Shown in pieces: positions 26,685 to 34,870 of a DNA stretch of 64,000 nucleotides (its first letter is position 1; each line of letters begins with the position of its first letter). The stretch is from Mycolicibacterium sp. MU0053 (GTDB lineage Bacteria; Actinomycetota; Actinomycetes; Mycobacteriales; Mycobacteriaceae): assembly GCF_963378095.1 (NCBI RefSeq), contig NZ_OY726397.1:5208001-5272000 (forward strand). Reading direction: 5' to 3'. The notes under the pieces are model-generated. The model had not been told where the DNA came from. It saw only the letters and a program-made list of their open reading frames with translations, and did not search any database. The position numbers were made by a program, and so were the translations under genes.

Positions 26685-28118
26685 TCAGAGCGCTTTCAGC
26701 TCGTCGATGACGTCGGAGACCGATTTCTTGGCGTCACCGAACAACATCGAGGTGTGGTTGAGAAGGAACAGCGGGTTCTCGATACCGGCGTAGCCCGACG
26801 ACATCGACCGTTTCAGCACGATCACCGAGCGGGACTCGTCGACGTTGAGGATCGGCATGCCATGAATCGGTGAACTCGGGTCGTTGCGCGCCGCGGGGTT
26901 GGTGACGTCGTTCGCGCCGATCACGATGGTGACGTCGGTGCGGTTGAACTCACCGTTGATGTCGTCCATCTCCTTCATCGCGTCGTACTCGACATCCGCC
27001 TCGGCCAGCAGCACGTTCATATGCCCCGGCATGCGCCCGGCCACGGGATGGATGGCGTACTTGACGTCGACACCCTTGGCGTCGAGCAAGCCGGCCATCT
27101 CCTTGACCGCGTGCTGTGCCTGGGCGACGGCCAGGCCGTAGCCGGGCACGACGATCACCTGGTTGGCGTAGGCCAGCTGGATCGCCGCATCGGCGGCTGA
27201 CGTGGCCTTGACTGAGCCCTGGTCGCCGCCGGTTGCGGCAGCGACTCCGCCGTCGGCACCGAAGGAGCCGAACACGATCGCCGGGATCGACCGGTTCATT
27301 GCCTTGGCCATCAGGTTGGTCAGGATCGAACCGGAAGCGCCGACGATCATGCCGGCGACGATCATCGCGGTGTTGTTGAGCGCCACACCCGCTGCGGCAG
27401 CGGATAATCCGGTCAGCGCATTGAGCAGGCTGATGACAACCGGCATGTCGGCGCCGCCGATGGGGAACACCACGAACAGACCCATCAGACCCGCCAGCAC
27501 CAGCACTGCCACGATGGTCCAGGTCGCGTTGCCGACGCCGGCGTTCAGCCCGATGTAGACGGCCGTCGCGACGGCGCCGAGCAGCAGCACAACGTTGGCG
27601 ATCTGAAATACACTGGCAGACTTGACCAGTGCCTTCTCGATCGTCTTCGGAATCGATTCCTGCAGCTTGAGGAACGCCACCAGGGAGCCCCAGAAGGACA
27701 CCGAGCCGATGATTGCCGCGAACAGCGACCCCACCACCAGTGCCACCGTGGGGTTTTGCTCGGGGGTGAAGTAGGCGAACCCGTCGGTCTCGATGAACTC
27801 CGCCCACGCGATCAACGCGACGGTGCCGCCACCCACACCGTTGAACAACGCGACCAATTGCGGCATCGCCGTCATCTTGGTCTTCTTCGCCGGTGGCACG
27901 CCGAGAATCACTCCGATTGCAAGCCCGGCCGCGATCAGGATCCAGTTGGTCGCAGCAGTGTCACGCACCGAGAGCAGGGTCGCCACTACGGCGACGCCCA
28001 TACCGGTGGCCGCGATCCAGTTGCCGCGCACCGCGGTCTTGGGGCCGGTCAGACCCGACAGACCCAGGATGAACATGCCGAAGGCCAGAATGTAGAGGAC
28101 GGTGACGAGATGGTTCAC
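26685..28118 (-). CDS. pntB: NAD(P)+ transhydrogenase, beta subunit
   Basis: 477 residues. About eight to nine membrane helices occupy the first 270 residues (GLSGLTGPKTAVRGNWIAATGMGVAV, then PQLVALFNGVGGGTVALIAW). The NADP(H)-binding domain III at the C-terminus shows VIVVPGYGLAVAQAQHAVKEMAGLL, YAIHPVAGRMPGHMNVLLAEA, VTIVIGANDVTNPAARNDPSSPIHGMPI and a final RSMSSGYAGIENPLF. It completes the proton-translocating transhydrogenase that makes NADPH from NADH. Its GTG start overlaps the pntAb stop (GTGA). Confidence 0.93.
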   Translation of the reverse strand: MNHLVTVLYILAFGMFILGLSGLTGPKTAVRGNWIAATGMGVAVVATLLSVRDTAATNWILIAAGLAIGVILGVPPAKKTKMTAMPQLVALFNGVGGGTVALIAWAEFIETDGFAYFTPEQNPTVALVVGSLFAAIIGSVSFWGSLVAFLKLQESIPKTIEKALVKSASVFQIANVVLLLGAVATAVYIGLNAGVGNATWTIVAVLVLAGLMGLFVVFPIGGADMPVVISLLNALTGLSAAAAGVALNNTAMIVAGMIVGASGSILTNLMAKAMNRSIPAIVFGSFGADGGVAAATGGDQGSVKATSAADAAIQLAYANQVIVVPGYGLAVAQAQHAVKEMAGLLDAKGVDVKYAIHPVAGRMPGHMNVLLAEADVEYDAMKEMDDINGEFNRTDVTIVIGANDVTNPAARNDPSSPIHGMPILNVDESRSVIVLKRSMSSGYAGIENPLFLLNHTSMLFGDAKKSVSDVIDELKAL

Positions 28119-28444
28119 TTGGCGACCTCAGGCTCGACCTGGCAGGGAGCGGGCCTGCGCCCCTTGAACATTGCCAGCATCCGGTCGGTGACCAGGAAGC
28201 CACCGATCACGTTGACAGTGCCGAAGATCAGCGCGACCAGCGCGATGATCCGCACACCCCAACCGGCGTCGGCGGGCAACTGGCCCAACACGATCAGCGC
28301 ACCGAGCACCACGATGCCGTGAATCGCGTTGGTGCCCGACATCAGCGGGGTGTGCAAGGTGTTGGGCACCTTCGAGATCACCGCGAACCCGACGAACCCG
28401 GACAACACCAGGATCGCCAGATTGGCCAGCAGTTGGTCGTACAT
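28115..28444 (-). CDS. pntAb: NAD(P)+ transhydrogenase, alpha subunit membrane part
   Basis: 109 residues with three hydrophobic segments and the motifs FAVISKVPNTLHTPLMSGTNAIHGIVVLGAL and ALIFGTVNVIGGFLVTDRML, which correspond to the C-terminal membrane portion of E. coli PntA. In mycobacteria and other actinobacteria this part is a separate gene. It lies three bases downstream of pntAa and overlaps pntB. Confidence 0.92.
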   Translation of the reverse strand: MYDQLLANLAILVLSGFVGFAVISKVPNTLHTPLMSGTNAIHGIVVLGALIVLGQLPADAGWGVRIIALVALIFGTVNVIGGFLVTDRMLAMFKGRRPAPCQVEPEVAK

Positions 28445-28447
28445 CCT

Positions 28448-29557
28448 CTAGTGCTCCCCTTCACGGCTGACACACGAGGCCGCGACGACCTCGTCGTCGA
28501 AGTCGGGTGCCAACGCGCCGTCGGTGATCAACAGTTCCAGCAGTGCGGTGACGTTCTTGGCGTACAACTCGCTGGCGTGCTCGGGCATCGTCGCGGCCAG
28601 GTTGGTCGGCGCGGCGACGGTGACACGATGGCGGATAACGGTCTGGCCGGGCTCGGTCAGCTCGCAGTTGCCGCCGGTCTCCCCTGCCAGATCGACCACC
28701 ACGCTGCCGGCCTTCATGCCCCGCACGGCGGTGGCGGTGACCAGCCGCGGCGCGGGCCGACCCGGGACCAGGGCGGTCGTGATCACCACGTCGAACCTTG
28801 TGATCGCCTCTTCGAGCGCCTGCTGCTGCAACGCACGTTCGGCGTCGGAGAGTTCGCGGGCGTACCCGCCCTCACCGGCCGCGGCCACCTCGTTCTCGCC
28901 CAGGCTCAGCCACTGGGCCCCTACCGAACGCACCTGATCGGCGACCTCGGGACGCACGTCGTACCCTGTCGTCCGGGCACCGAGTCGCTTCGCGGTTGCC
29001 AGGGCCTGCAGGCCGGCCACGCCTACGCCGAGTACCAGCACCGTCGCCGGTTTCACGGTCCCGGCAGCGGTGGTCAGCATCGGGAAGAACCGCGTGGACT
29101 CCGAGGCCGCCAGCAGCACGGCCTTGTACCCGGCCACATTGGCCTGTGAACTCAACGCGTCCATCACCTGCGCCCGCGAGATCCGCGGGATCGCTTCCAT
29201 CGCGAAAGCCTGCACGCCCGCTGCCTTGAGCGCCCCGATCTGATTCTCGGTGTCGCGCGGTGCCAGAAACCCGATCAACGACTGACCCCGACGCAGCTTC
29301 GCCACCTCCACATCGGACGGCGGCGCCACCTTGACCACCACGTCCGCACTCCACGCATCCCCGGTCGTGGCCCCGGCCGCCGTGTACAACGCGTCGGGGA
29401 TCAACGCACGCTGACCGGCGCACGCCTCGACCACCACCGCGATACCCGCACCGACCAACGACGCGACCGTTTTCGGCACCAACGCCACCCGGCGCTCGTC
29501 GGCGCCGGTTTCGGCGACCACGCCGACGGTCAAGGTGTTGTTCTCCCGGTGGTTCAC
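28448..29557 (-). CDS. pntAa: NAD(P)+ transhydrogenase, alpha subunit NAD-binding part
   Basis: 369 residues in the alanine dehydrogenase/PntA fold: VGVVAETGADERRVALVPKTVASLVGAGIAVVVE, RGQSLIGFLAPR, EAIPRISRAQVMDALSSQANVAGYKAVLLAA, and the NAD-binding loop LVLGVGVAGLQALATAKRLGA. It binds NAD(H) on the cytosolic side of the complex. The GTG start at 29557 overlaps the fadE25 stop by four bases (GTGA), so it is translationally coupled to fadE25. Confidence 0.93.
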   Translation of the reverse strand: MNHRENNTLTVGVVAETGADERRVALVPKTVASLVGAGIAVVVEACAGQRALIPDALYTAAGATTGDAWSADVVVKVAPPSDVEVAKLRRGQSLIGFLAPRDTENQIGALKAAGVQAFAMEAIPRISRAQVMDALSSQANVAGYKAVLLAASESTRFFPMLTTAAGTVKPATVLVLGVGVAGLQALATAKRLGARTTGYDVRPEVADQVRSVGAQWLSLGENEVAAAGEGGYARELSDAERALQQQALEEAITRFDVVITTALVPGRPAPRLVTATAVRGMKAGSVVVDLAGETGGNCELTEPGQTVIRHRVTVAAPTNLAATMPEHASELYAKNVTALLELLITDGALAPDFDDEVVAASCVSREGEH

Positions 29558-30720
29558 CGGAGCAGCGCTCGGCTCATGACGACCCGCTGAATCTGGTTGG
29601 TGCCCTCATAGATCTGAGTGATCTTGGCGTCGCGCATCATTCGCTCGACCGGGAAGTCGCATGTGTAGCCGGCGCCCCCGAACAACTGCACCGCATCGGT
29701 GGTGACTTCCATCGCGACGTCAGAGGCAAAGCACTTCGCTGCCGCTGAGATGAACCCCAGATTGCCTTCACCGCGCTCAGCGCGCGCCGCGGCGGTGTAC
29801 ACCATCAGGCGCGCGGCCTCGATCTTCATCGCCATGTCCGCGAGCATGAACTGCACGCCTTGGAAATCCGAGATCGACTTACCGAACTGCTTGCGGTCCT
29901 TGGTGTATGCCAGCGCCGCATCCAACGCTCCCTGGGCGATACCGACCGCTTGCGCGCCGATGGTCGGCCGCGTGTGGTCCAGCGTCTGCAGCGCCGTCTT
30001 GAACCCGGTACCGGGATCACCGATCATCCGGTCGCCCGGAATTCGGCAGTTCTCGAAGTACAACTCTGTCGTCGGAGACCCCTTGATTCCCAGCTTGCGC
30101 TCCTTGGGTCCGACGGTGAATCCCTCGTCATCGATGTGGACGACGAATGCCGAGATCCCGTTGGCGCCCTTGTCGGCATCGGTGACCGCCATCACGGTGT
30201 ACCAGGACGACTTTCCGCCATTTGTGATCCATGCCTTCGCGCCGTTGAGGATCCAGCCGTCGCCGTCGGCCTTGGCCCGGGTCTTCATTGCGGCCGCATC
30301 GCTGCCGGCCTCGCGCTCGGAGAGGGCATACGACGCCATCTGTCCGTCGACCAGATCGCCGAGTACCCGCTTCTTCAGATCGTCGGATCCGCGCAGGATC
30401 AGGCCGGTGGTGCCCAGCTTGTTGACCGCCGGAATCAAGGATGCCGATGCATCTACGCGGGCCACCTCCTCGATGACGATGCACGCCGCCACCGCATCGG
30501 CGCCCTGTCCGCCATAGGCCTCAGGCACGTGGACAGCGTTGAAGCCCGAGGCATTCAGCGCCCTGAGCGCCTCTTCCGGGAACCGCGCGTTCGCGTCGAC
30601 ATCGGCGGCGTGCGGAGCTATTTCCTTCTCCGCCAGTCGGCGAATCGCGGCGCGCAGCGCGACGTGCTCCTCGGGAAGCTGATACAAGTCGAACTCTGGT
30701 TGTGCTGTCGCACTGCGCAT
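29554..30720 (-). CDS. fadE25: Acyl-CoA dehydrogenase FadE25
   Basis: 388 residues from ATG 30720, which lies one base after the preceding stop codon; the frame continues to 30756 inside that gene. The sequence matches M. tuberculosis FadE25 (Rv3274c) nearly motif for motif: LPEEH, ALAEKEIAPHAA-like N-terminus, FNAVHVPEAYGGQGADAVA, SYALSEREAGSDAAAM, AWITNGGKSSWYTVMAVTD, GIKGSPTTELYFENCRIPGDR and QIYEGTNQIQRVVMSRALLR, which contains the catalytic Glu. It is a homotetrameric FAD enzyme for short or branched acyl-CoA. In this window it is coupled to the transhydrogenase genes. Confidence 0.9.
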   Translation of the reverse strand: MRSATAQPEFDLYQLPEEHVALRAAIRRLAEKEIAPHAADVDANARFPEEALRALNASGFNAVHVPEAYGGQGADAVAACIVIEEVARVDASASLIPAVNKLGTTGLILRGSDDLKKRVLGDLVDGQMASYALSEREAGSDAAAMKTRAKADGDGWILNGAKAWITNGGKSSWYTVMAVTDADKGANGISAFVVHIDDEGFTVGPKERKLGIKGSPTTELYFENCRIPGDRMIGDPGTGFKTALQTLDHTRPTIGAQAVGIAQGALDAALAYTKDRKQFGKSISDFQGVQFMLADMAMKIEAARLMVYTAAARAERGEGNLGFISAAAKCFASDVAMEVTTDAVQLFGGAGYTCDFPVERMMRDAKITQIYEGTNQIQRVVMSRALLR

Positions 30721-30721
30721 G

Positions 30722-31714
30722 TCAGTCGGCCGTAGCCAGGAAGGCCAAGCGGCCAACCGTGCTGCCCTCAGCGAGTCGCGTCAGGCCATCCGGCACATCG
30801 GAGAGCCCCAGGTGTTCGCCGATGAGCGGCTTGACCACGCCGCGCTCCGCCAGCCTGGTCAACTCCTGGTGGCATTCCCGGACGGGGCCGGCATCCTTGG
30901 CGTTGTACAACCCCCAATGCAGACCGATGATCGAATAGTTTTTGATCAGTGCATGATTCAGGCCCGGAGTGGGAATGGTTCCGCCGGCGAACCCGATGAC
31001 GAGGATGCGCCCCTCGAACGCGATGCACTTGGTGGACTTGGTGTACGAATCGCCGCCGACCGGGTCGAAGACGACATCTGCTCCGCGACCTCCGGTGGCC
31101 TTCTTGACCACGTCGACGAAATCCTGCTCACGTCGGTCCACGACGACGTCGGCCCCGAGTTGGGCGGCGTAGGCCGCTTTGTCGGCACCCCCGACGACGC
31201 CGATCACGGTGGCACCGGCCGCTTTACCCAACTGCACAGCGGCGCTTCCGACGCCACCTGCGGCGGCGTGCACCAACAATGTCTCATCCGGCAGCAACTG
31301 CGTGCGGCGGTGCAGCGCAAACCAGGCGGTCTGGTATCCGATGGTCAGCACCGCGGCCTCGGCATCGTCTAGTGACGGCGGGGCGAGGAACACTGTGGAC
31401 ACCGGCATGAGTGCCGACTCGGCGAAACCGCCGTGCTGCGGGTTGACGACGCCGATCACGCGGTCGCCGATGGTGAACCCTGCCACCCCGTCGCCCAGCG
31501 CGGTGATCTCGCCGCACAGTTCCGAACCGGGGGTGAAGGGTAGGTCAGGTCTGACCTGATACTCACCGCGGCACAGCAGCACGTCGGCGAAGTTGGCGGC
31601 CGCGGCAAGTACCCGCACCCGAACCTCCCCGGGCCCGGGCTCCAGCTCGGCTACGTCGCGGAGGCGAAGAACGTCGCGGGGCTGACCCAATTGTTCGACA
31701 CGCCAGGCTTTCAT
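30722..31714 (-). CDS. NADPH:quinone oxidoreductase (zinc-free MDR family)
   Basis: 330 residues of the medium-chain reductase superfamily, quinone-oxidoreductase branch: ANFADVLLCRGEYQVRPDLPFTPGSELCGEI, then VHAAAGGVGSAAVQLGKAAGATVIGVVGG as the NADPH site, and a C-terminal LIGEHLGLSDVPDGLTRLAEGSTVGRL. Catalytic zinc cysteines are absent. It is the first gene of a compact five-gene operon with fadE25 and the three pnt genes. The 128-bp upstream gap contains repeated GTTGAG/CTCAAC elements. The physiological substrate is unknown. Confidence 0.86.
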   Translation of the reverse strand: MKAWRVEQLGQPRDVLRLRDVAELEPGPGEVRVRVLAAAANFADVLLCRGEYQVRPDLPFTPGSELCGEITALGDGVAGFTIGDRVIGVVNPQHGGFAESALMPVSTVFLAPPSLDDAEAAVLTIGYQTAWFALHRRTQLLPDETLLVHAAAGGVGSAAVQLGKAAGATVIGVVGGADKAAYAAQLGADVVVDRREQDFVDVVKKATGGRGADVVFDPVGGDSYTKSTKCIAFEGRILVIGFAGGTIPTPGLNHALIKNYSIIGLHWGLYNAKDAGPVRECHQELTRLAERGVVKPLIGEHLGLSDVPDGLTRLAEGSTVGRLAFLATAD

Positions 31715-31818
31715 GATTCTCAGTCCCTTGGTTCAACGTTCTCTGGATTTGGAAATGACACCGATTGGACGGGCGATTGCCCGGTCACAGCGGGATACCT
31801 CAACACATCTAATATGAA

Positions 31819-31847
31819 GTTGAGGCCAAGTTCAAGTTGAGCTCAAC
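31819..31847. promoter_or_regulatory. Repeated GTTGAG/GTTCAA elements upstream of the quinone-oxidoreductase-fadE25-pnt operon
   Basis: GTTGAG (31819-31824), GTTCAA (31830-31835) and the perfect 12-bp palindrome GTTGAGCTCAAC (31836-31847) stand in a row upstream of the operon starting at 31714. The palindrome reaches into the stop codon of the APH gene (31843). On the minus strand a TATTAGAT -10-like box follows. This is a possible operator for a regulator not identified here. Confidence 0.4.
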
Positions 31848-32940
31848 GGTGGCGGCTGATGAGGTCGAGGCTGCGACGCTCCATCAGCAGCGTGAGCCGG
31901 CCGAACGCCTGGAAGGCCGGGTTGGTGGTCTGGCCGTGGTAGTACCGGTAGTAGATCTGTTGGCATATCGCCGCAGTCCGGAACAGTCCGAAGATCTCGT
32001 AGAAGGCCCATTCCCGTTCACTGAGGCCGATATTCATTCGGTCGCAGTAGTAGTCGACTACTTCTGCTCTGGAGAGCATGCCCGCGATATGGGTCGGCTG
32101 TCGGCGGAACTGGTGCAGTTCGGGCTCATCGCCGGCCTCGATCCAGTACGCCAGGGCGCCACCGAGATCCATCAGGGGGTGCCCGATGGTTGCCATCTCC
32201 CAGTCCAGCAGGCCGACCGGCGAGTGTGGGTGCGCGCGGTCGAAGACGAGGTTGTCGAACCGGAAATCGTTGTGGATCAGGCATGATCGGTCGTCGGTCG
32301 GCTCATTCTCGTCGAGCCAGACCATCACCGAATCGAAGTCCCCGACGTCCGGCGTCTTGGCCTGTCGGTAGCGTTTGGACCACCCTCGTAGCTGGCGGTG
32401 AATGTACCCGTCACCCCTGGACAGCCAATCCAGCTGGGCTGCCGCCGGGTCAAGCTGATGCAGGTCGATCAGGACATCCAGCGAGCGGATGCACAGGGCC
32501 GAAATCTCGGCAGCCGAGAGATTCATCTCCGGCGGGAACTCCTGACGGGGAATGTGGCCGTCGATCCGTTCCATCACGTAGAACGGCGTGCCGATGACCG
32601 CAGTCTCTTCACACAGCCCCAGCGTCCTTGGCACGTACTCGAAAACCGGCTGTAGCGCATGCTGGATGCGGTACTCCCTGGACATGTCGTGCGCACCCGC
32701 CGACTTGTGTCCGCCCGGGGGCCGGCGCAGGATCAGGTCCCGCTCCGGGAAGCGCAGCAGATAGGTGAGGTTCGAAGCGCCGCCGGAGAATTGCCTTACC
32801 CCGGGACGTGTCGTCACGCCGAGTTCGTGTTCGGCCAGCCATGCGCACAGCCGGTCGACATCGAACGCGTCCTCGGGGCGCACCGCTGCGGCATCCGCGA
32901 CATCGGCGGTGTCGATGAGACCCTCTGTGCCCTCAGACAT
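31843..32940 (-). CDS. APH-fold phosphotransferase (ACAD10/11-type kinase)
   Basis: 365 residues from ATG 32940, which overlaps the preceding acyl-CoA dehydrogenase stop by eight bases. The aminoglycoside-phosphotransferase/choline-kinase fold shows VRQFSGGASNLTYLLRF (nucleotide loop), the catalytic motif HNDFRFDNLV with His223 and Asp225, and the metal-binding Asp246 in GLLDWEMATIGHPLMDLGG. The same motifs occur in the kinase domain of animal ACAD10/ACAD11 and in P. putida LvaA, which phosphorylate the 4-hydroxyl of 4-hydroxyacyl-CoA. Pairing with an ACAD gene supports this role here; it is an inference from context. Confidence 0.85.
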   Translation of the reverse strand: MSEGTEGLIDTADVADAAAVRPEDAFDVDRLCAWLAEHELGVTTRPGVRQFSGGASNLTYLLRFPERDLILRRPPGGHKSAGAHDMSREYRIQHALQPVFEYVPRTLGLCEETAVIGTPFYVMERIDGHIPRQEFPPEMNLSAAEISALCIRSLDVLIDLHQLDPAAAQLDWLSRGDGYIHRQLRGWSKRYRQAKTPDVGDFDSVMVWLDENEPTDDRSCLIHNDFRFDNLVFDRAHPHSPVGLLDWEMATIGHPLMDLGGALAYWIEAGDEPELHQFRRQPTHIAGMLSRAEVVDYYCDRMNIGLSEREWAFYEIFGLFRTAAICQQIYYRYYHGQTTNPAFQAFGRLTLLMERRSLDLISRHR

Positions 32941-34183
32941 ACTTGCCCAGTTCCAGTCTGCTGATGACACCGAGGTGTACCTCATCGGGTCCGTCGGCGA
33001 GCCGCAGTTGGCGGGCCAACGACCACGCCCCGGCCAGCGGGAAGTCGTCGGACAGCCCACCGCCGCCGTGGATCTGCATGGCGAAGTCGACGATCTCCTG
33101 CACCACCGCCGGCACATGGGACTTGATCTGGCTGACTTCGCCGAGCGAGCCGCCCGGTCCCACGGTGTCCAGCTTCCATGCAGCGTTCAACACCAGCAGC
33201 CGGGCGGTGTCGATGGCGATGCGGGCCTTGGCAACTCGTTCCTTGTTCCCGCCGAGGTCGATCAGCGGCTTGCCGAAGGCCCGCCGCTCACGACCACGTC
33301 GGCAGGCGAGCTCGAGAGCCATCTCGGCCAGACCGATCAGCCGCATGCAATGGTGCACGCGCCCGGGTCCCAGCCGCCCCTGAGCAATCTCGAAGGCCCG
33401 GCCGGGGCCGAGCAGAACGTTGGCCGCAGGCACCCGGACATCGGTGAAGGACACTTCACCGTGGCCGAAGGGCTCGTCGAATCGGCCCATTGCCGGAAGC
33501 AGTCGTTCGACCACAACCCCAGGGGTGGTGCGCGGCACCAGCACCATGGTGTGCCGAGATCGCCGCGGCGCCTCGGGATCCGACACACCCATGAAAATGA
33601 GCAACTCGCAGTCCGGATGTCCGATGCCCGTGGTCCACCATTTGCGCCCGTTGATCACGATGTCGTCCCCGTCGGGGATGGCGGTCGCGGCCATGTTGGT
33701 GGCATCCGAGGACGCCACACCCGGTTCGGTCATGGCGAACGCCGACTGGATGGACCCGGCCAACAACGGCTCGAGCCAGCGCTCGCGCTGCTCGGCGGTC
33801 CCGTAACGCAACAACACCTCCATGTTCCCGGTGTCCGGCGCGTTGCAGTTGAAGGCGTACGGGGCGAGTTCCGAGCGGCCGGTCTCCTCCGCAATCGGCG
33901 CGTAGTCGACGTTGGTCAGTCCCAGCCCGCCGTCGGTCCCGAACCGGGCGGCGTAGTCGCCGGCGTGTTCGGCGGGAAGGAACAGATTCCACAGGCCGGC
34001 GGCTTTGGCCTTGTCCCGGAGTTCGCTCAGCAGCGGCAGCGGTGTCCAGGGATCTCCACCGCCGGTGCGCAGCGCAGCGACGTCGGCGTGGTAGCGCTCC
34101 TCGACTGGTGCGATCTCTTCGGCGATGAAGGCACGTACGCGATCAAGAAGTTCGGCTGCGCGAGGCGACGGTTCGGAGTTCAT
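32933..34183 (-). CDS. Acyl-CoA dehydrogenase, ACAD11/LvaC-like partner of the APH kinase
   Basis: 416 residues from ATG 34183; ATG 34195 adds four residues and is also possible. The ACAD fold is complete: WNLFLPAEHAG, FNCNAPDTGNMEVLLRYGT (the NCxAPDTGNME segment is characteristic of ACAD10/11-like proteins), AFAMTEPGVASSDATNM, INGRKWWTTG, RVHHCMRLIGLAEMALEL, and a C-terminal MQIHGGGGLSDDFPLA. In LvaC and ACAD11 this class removes phosphate from a 4-phosphoacyl-CoA instead of, or besides, dehydrogenating. It is coupled to the APH kinase and divergent from a TetR gene. Confidence 0.87.
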   Translation of the reverse strand: MNSEPSPRAAELLDRVRAFIAEEIAPVEERYHADVAALRTGGGDPWTPLPLLSELRDKAKAAGLWNLFLPAEHAGDYAARFGTDGGLGLTNVDYAPIAEETGRSELAPYAFNCNAPDTGNMEVLLRYGTAEQRERWLEPLLAGSIQSAFAMTEPGVASSDATNMAATAIPDGDDIVINGRKWWTTGIGHPDCELLIFMGVSDPEAPRRSRHTMVLVPRTTPGVVVERLLPAMGRFDEPFGHGEVSFTDVRVPAANVLLGPGRAFEIAQGRLGPGRVHHCMRLIGLAEMALELACRRGRERRAFGKPLIDLGGNKERVAKARIAIDTARLLVLNAAWKLDTVGPGGSLGEVSQIKSHVPAVVQEIVDFAMQIHGGGGLSDDFPLAGAWSLARQLRLADGPDEVHLGVISRLELGKYV

Positions 34184-34205
34184 GTGCTTGACCATACCCG
34201 CTCTA

Positions 34206-34220
34206 TTGAGCAATGCTAAA
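34206..34220. promoter_or_regulatory. Inverted repeat between the ACAD gene and its divergent TetR regulator
   Basis: TTGAGCA-A-TGCTAAA has seven-base arms with one mismatch. It lies in the 40-bp space between ATG 34183 (minus) and ATG 34224 (plus), so a bound TetR dimer would cover both promoters. Confidence 0.5.
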
Positions 34221-34223
34221 CAG

Positions 34224-34850
34224 ATGGTGAGCAAGCGAGAGTCACGCCCGGGGTCACGTCCTGCGCTACGGCTGAAGTTCGGTGATCGACGAGATCAATT
34301 GCTGGCCATCGGGTTAGGAATCCTCGTCAAAGAGCCAATACACAAGTTGTCGCTGGACGAGGTGGCACGCAAGGCCGAGATCTCACGCAGTCTGCTGTTC
34401 CATTACTTCCCGACGAAGAGCGACTACTTCGACGCGGTACTCGACGTCGCGGCCCAACGGGTACTCGACAACACGGCCCCGCCCGCCGACGCCGATCCGG
34501 AGGCGGCGCTGCGCCACGTCGTATCCGCGTTGTTCGAACAGATCGATCGGCGCCGCGAGTTCTACCTGGCGTTCATCTTTGGTCAAGGCGCGCTCACGCT
34601 GGGTGGGGACCGCGTCGCCACCCTGCGCGCCGACCTCGGTCAGCGCGTGGTGGATGTCCTGGAACTGGGTGAGCGCGACGGCGCCGCGACCATCGTGCAT
34701 GCCTGGGTGGCCTACGTGGAAGACCTTGCGCTGCAGTGGACAAGCGTCCCGGAACCCCAGCGCGGGAGCACCCTGGCCGAGCGCGTCGAACACTGTGTGG
34801 CCGCGCTGCGCGGTTTGATCGCCCTCCTACCGAACGCGCGTGGCGCCTGA
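34224..34850 (+). CDS. TetR-family regulator of the ACAD/APH module
   Basis: 208 residues from ATG 34224; the frame extends upstream to 34125 inside the divergent gene and is not used. HTH: LLAIGLGILVKEPIHKLSLDEVARKAEISRSLLFHYFPTKSDYFDAVLDVA. The C-terminal ligand domain is helical with a TetR_C-like WVAYVEDLALQW segment. By position it should repress the ACAD/APH operon and itself through the inverted repeat at 34206. It converges on the FadD gene at 34871. Confidence 0.85.
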   Translation: MVSKRESRPGSRPALRLKFGDRRDQLLAIGLGILVKEPIHKLSLDEVARKAEISRSLLFHYFPTKSDYFDAVLDVAAQRVLDNTAPPADADPEAALRHVVSALFEQIDRRREFYLAFIFGQGALTLGGDRVATLRADLGQRVVDVLELGERDGAATIVHAWVAYVEDLALQWTSVPEPQRGSTLAERVEHCVAALRGLIALLPNARGA

Positions 34851-34870
34851 TCCGGCACCGCCAGATCGGA

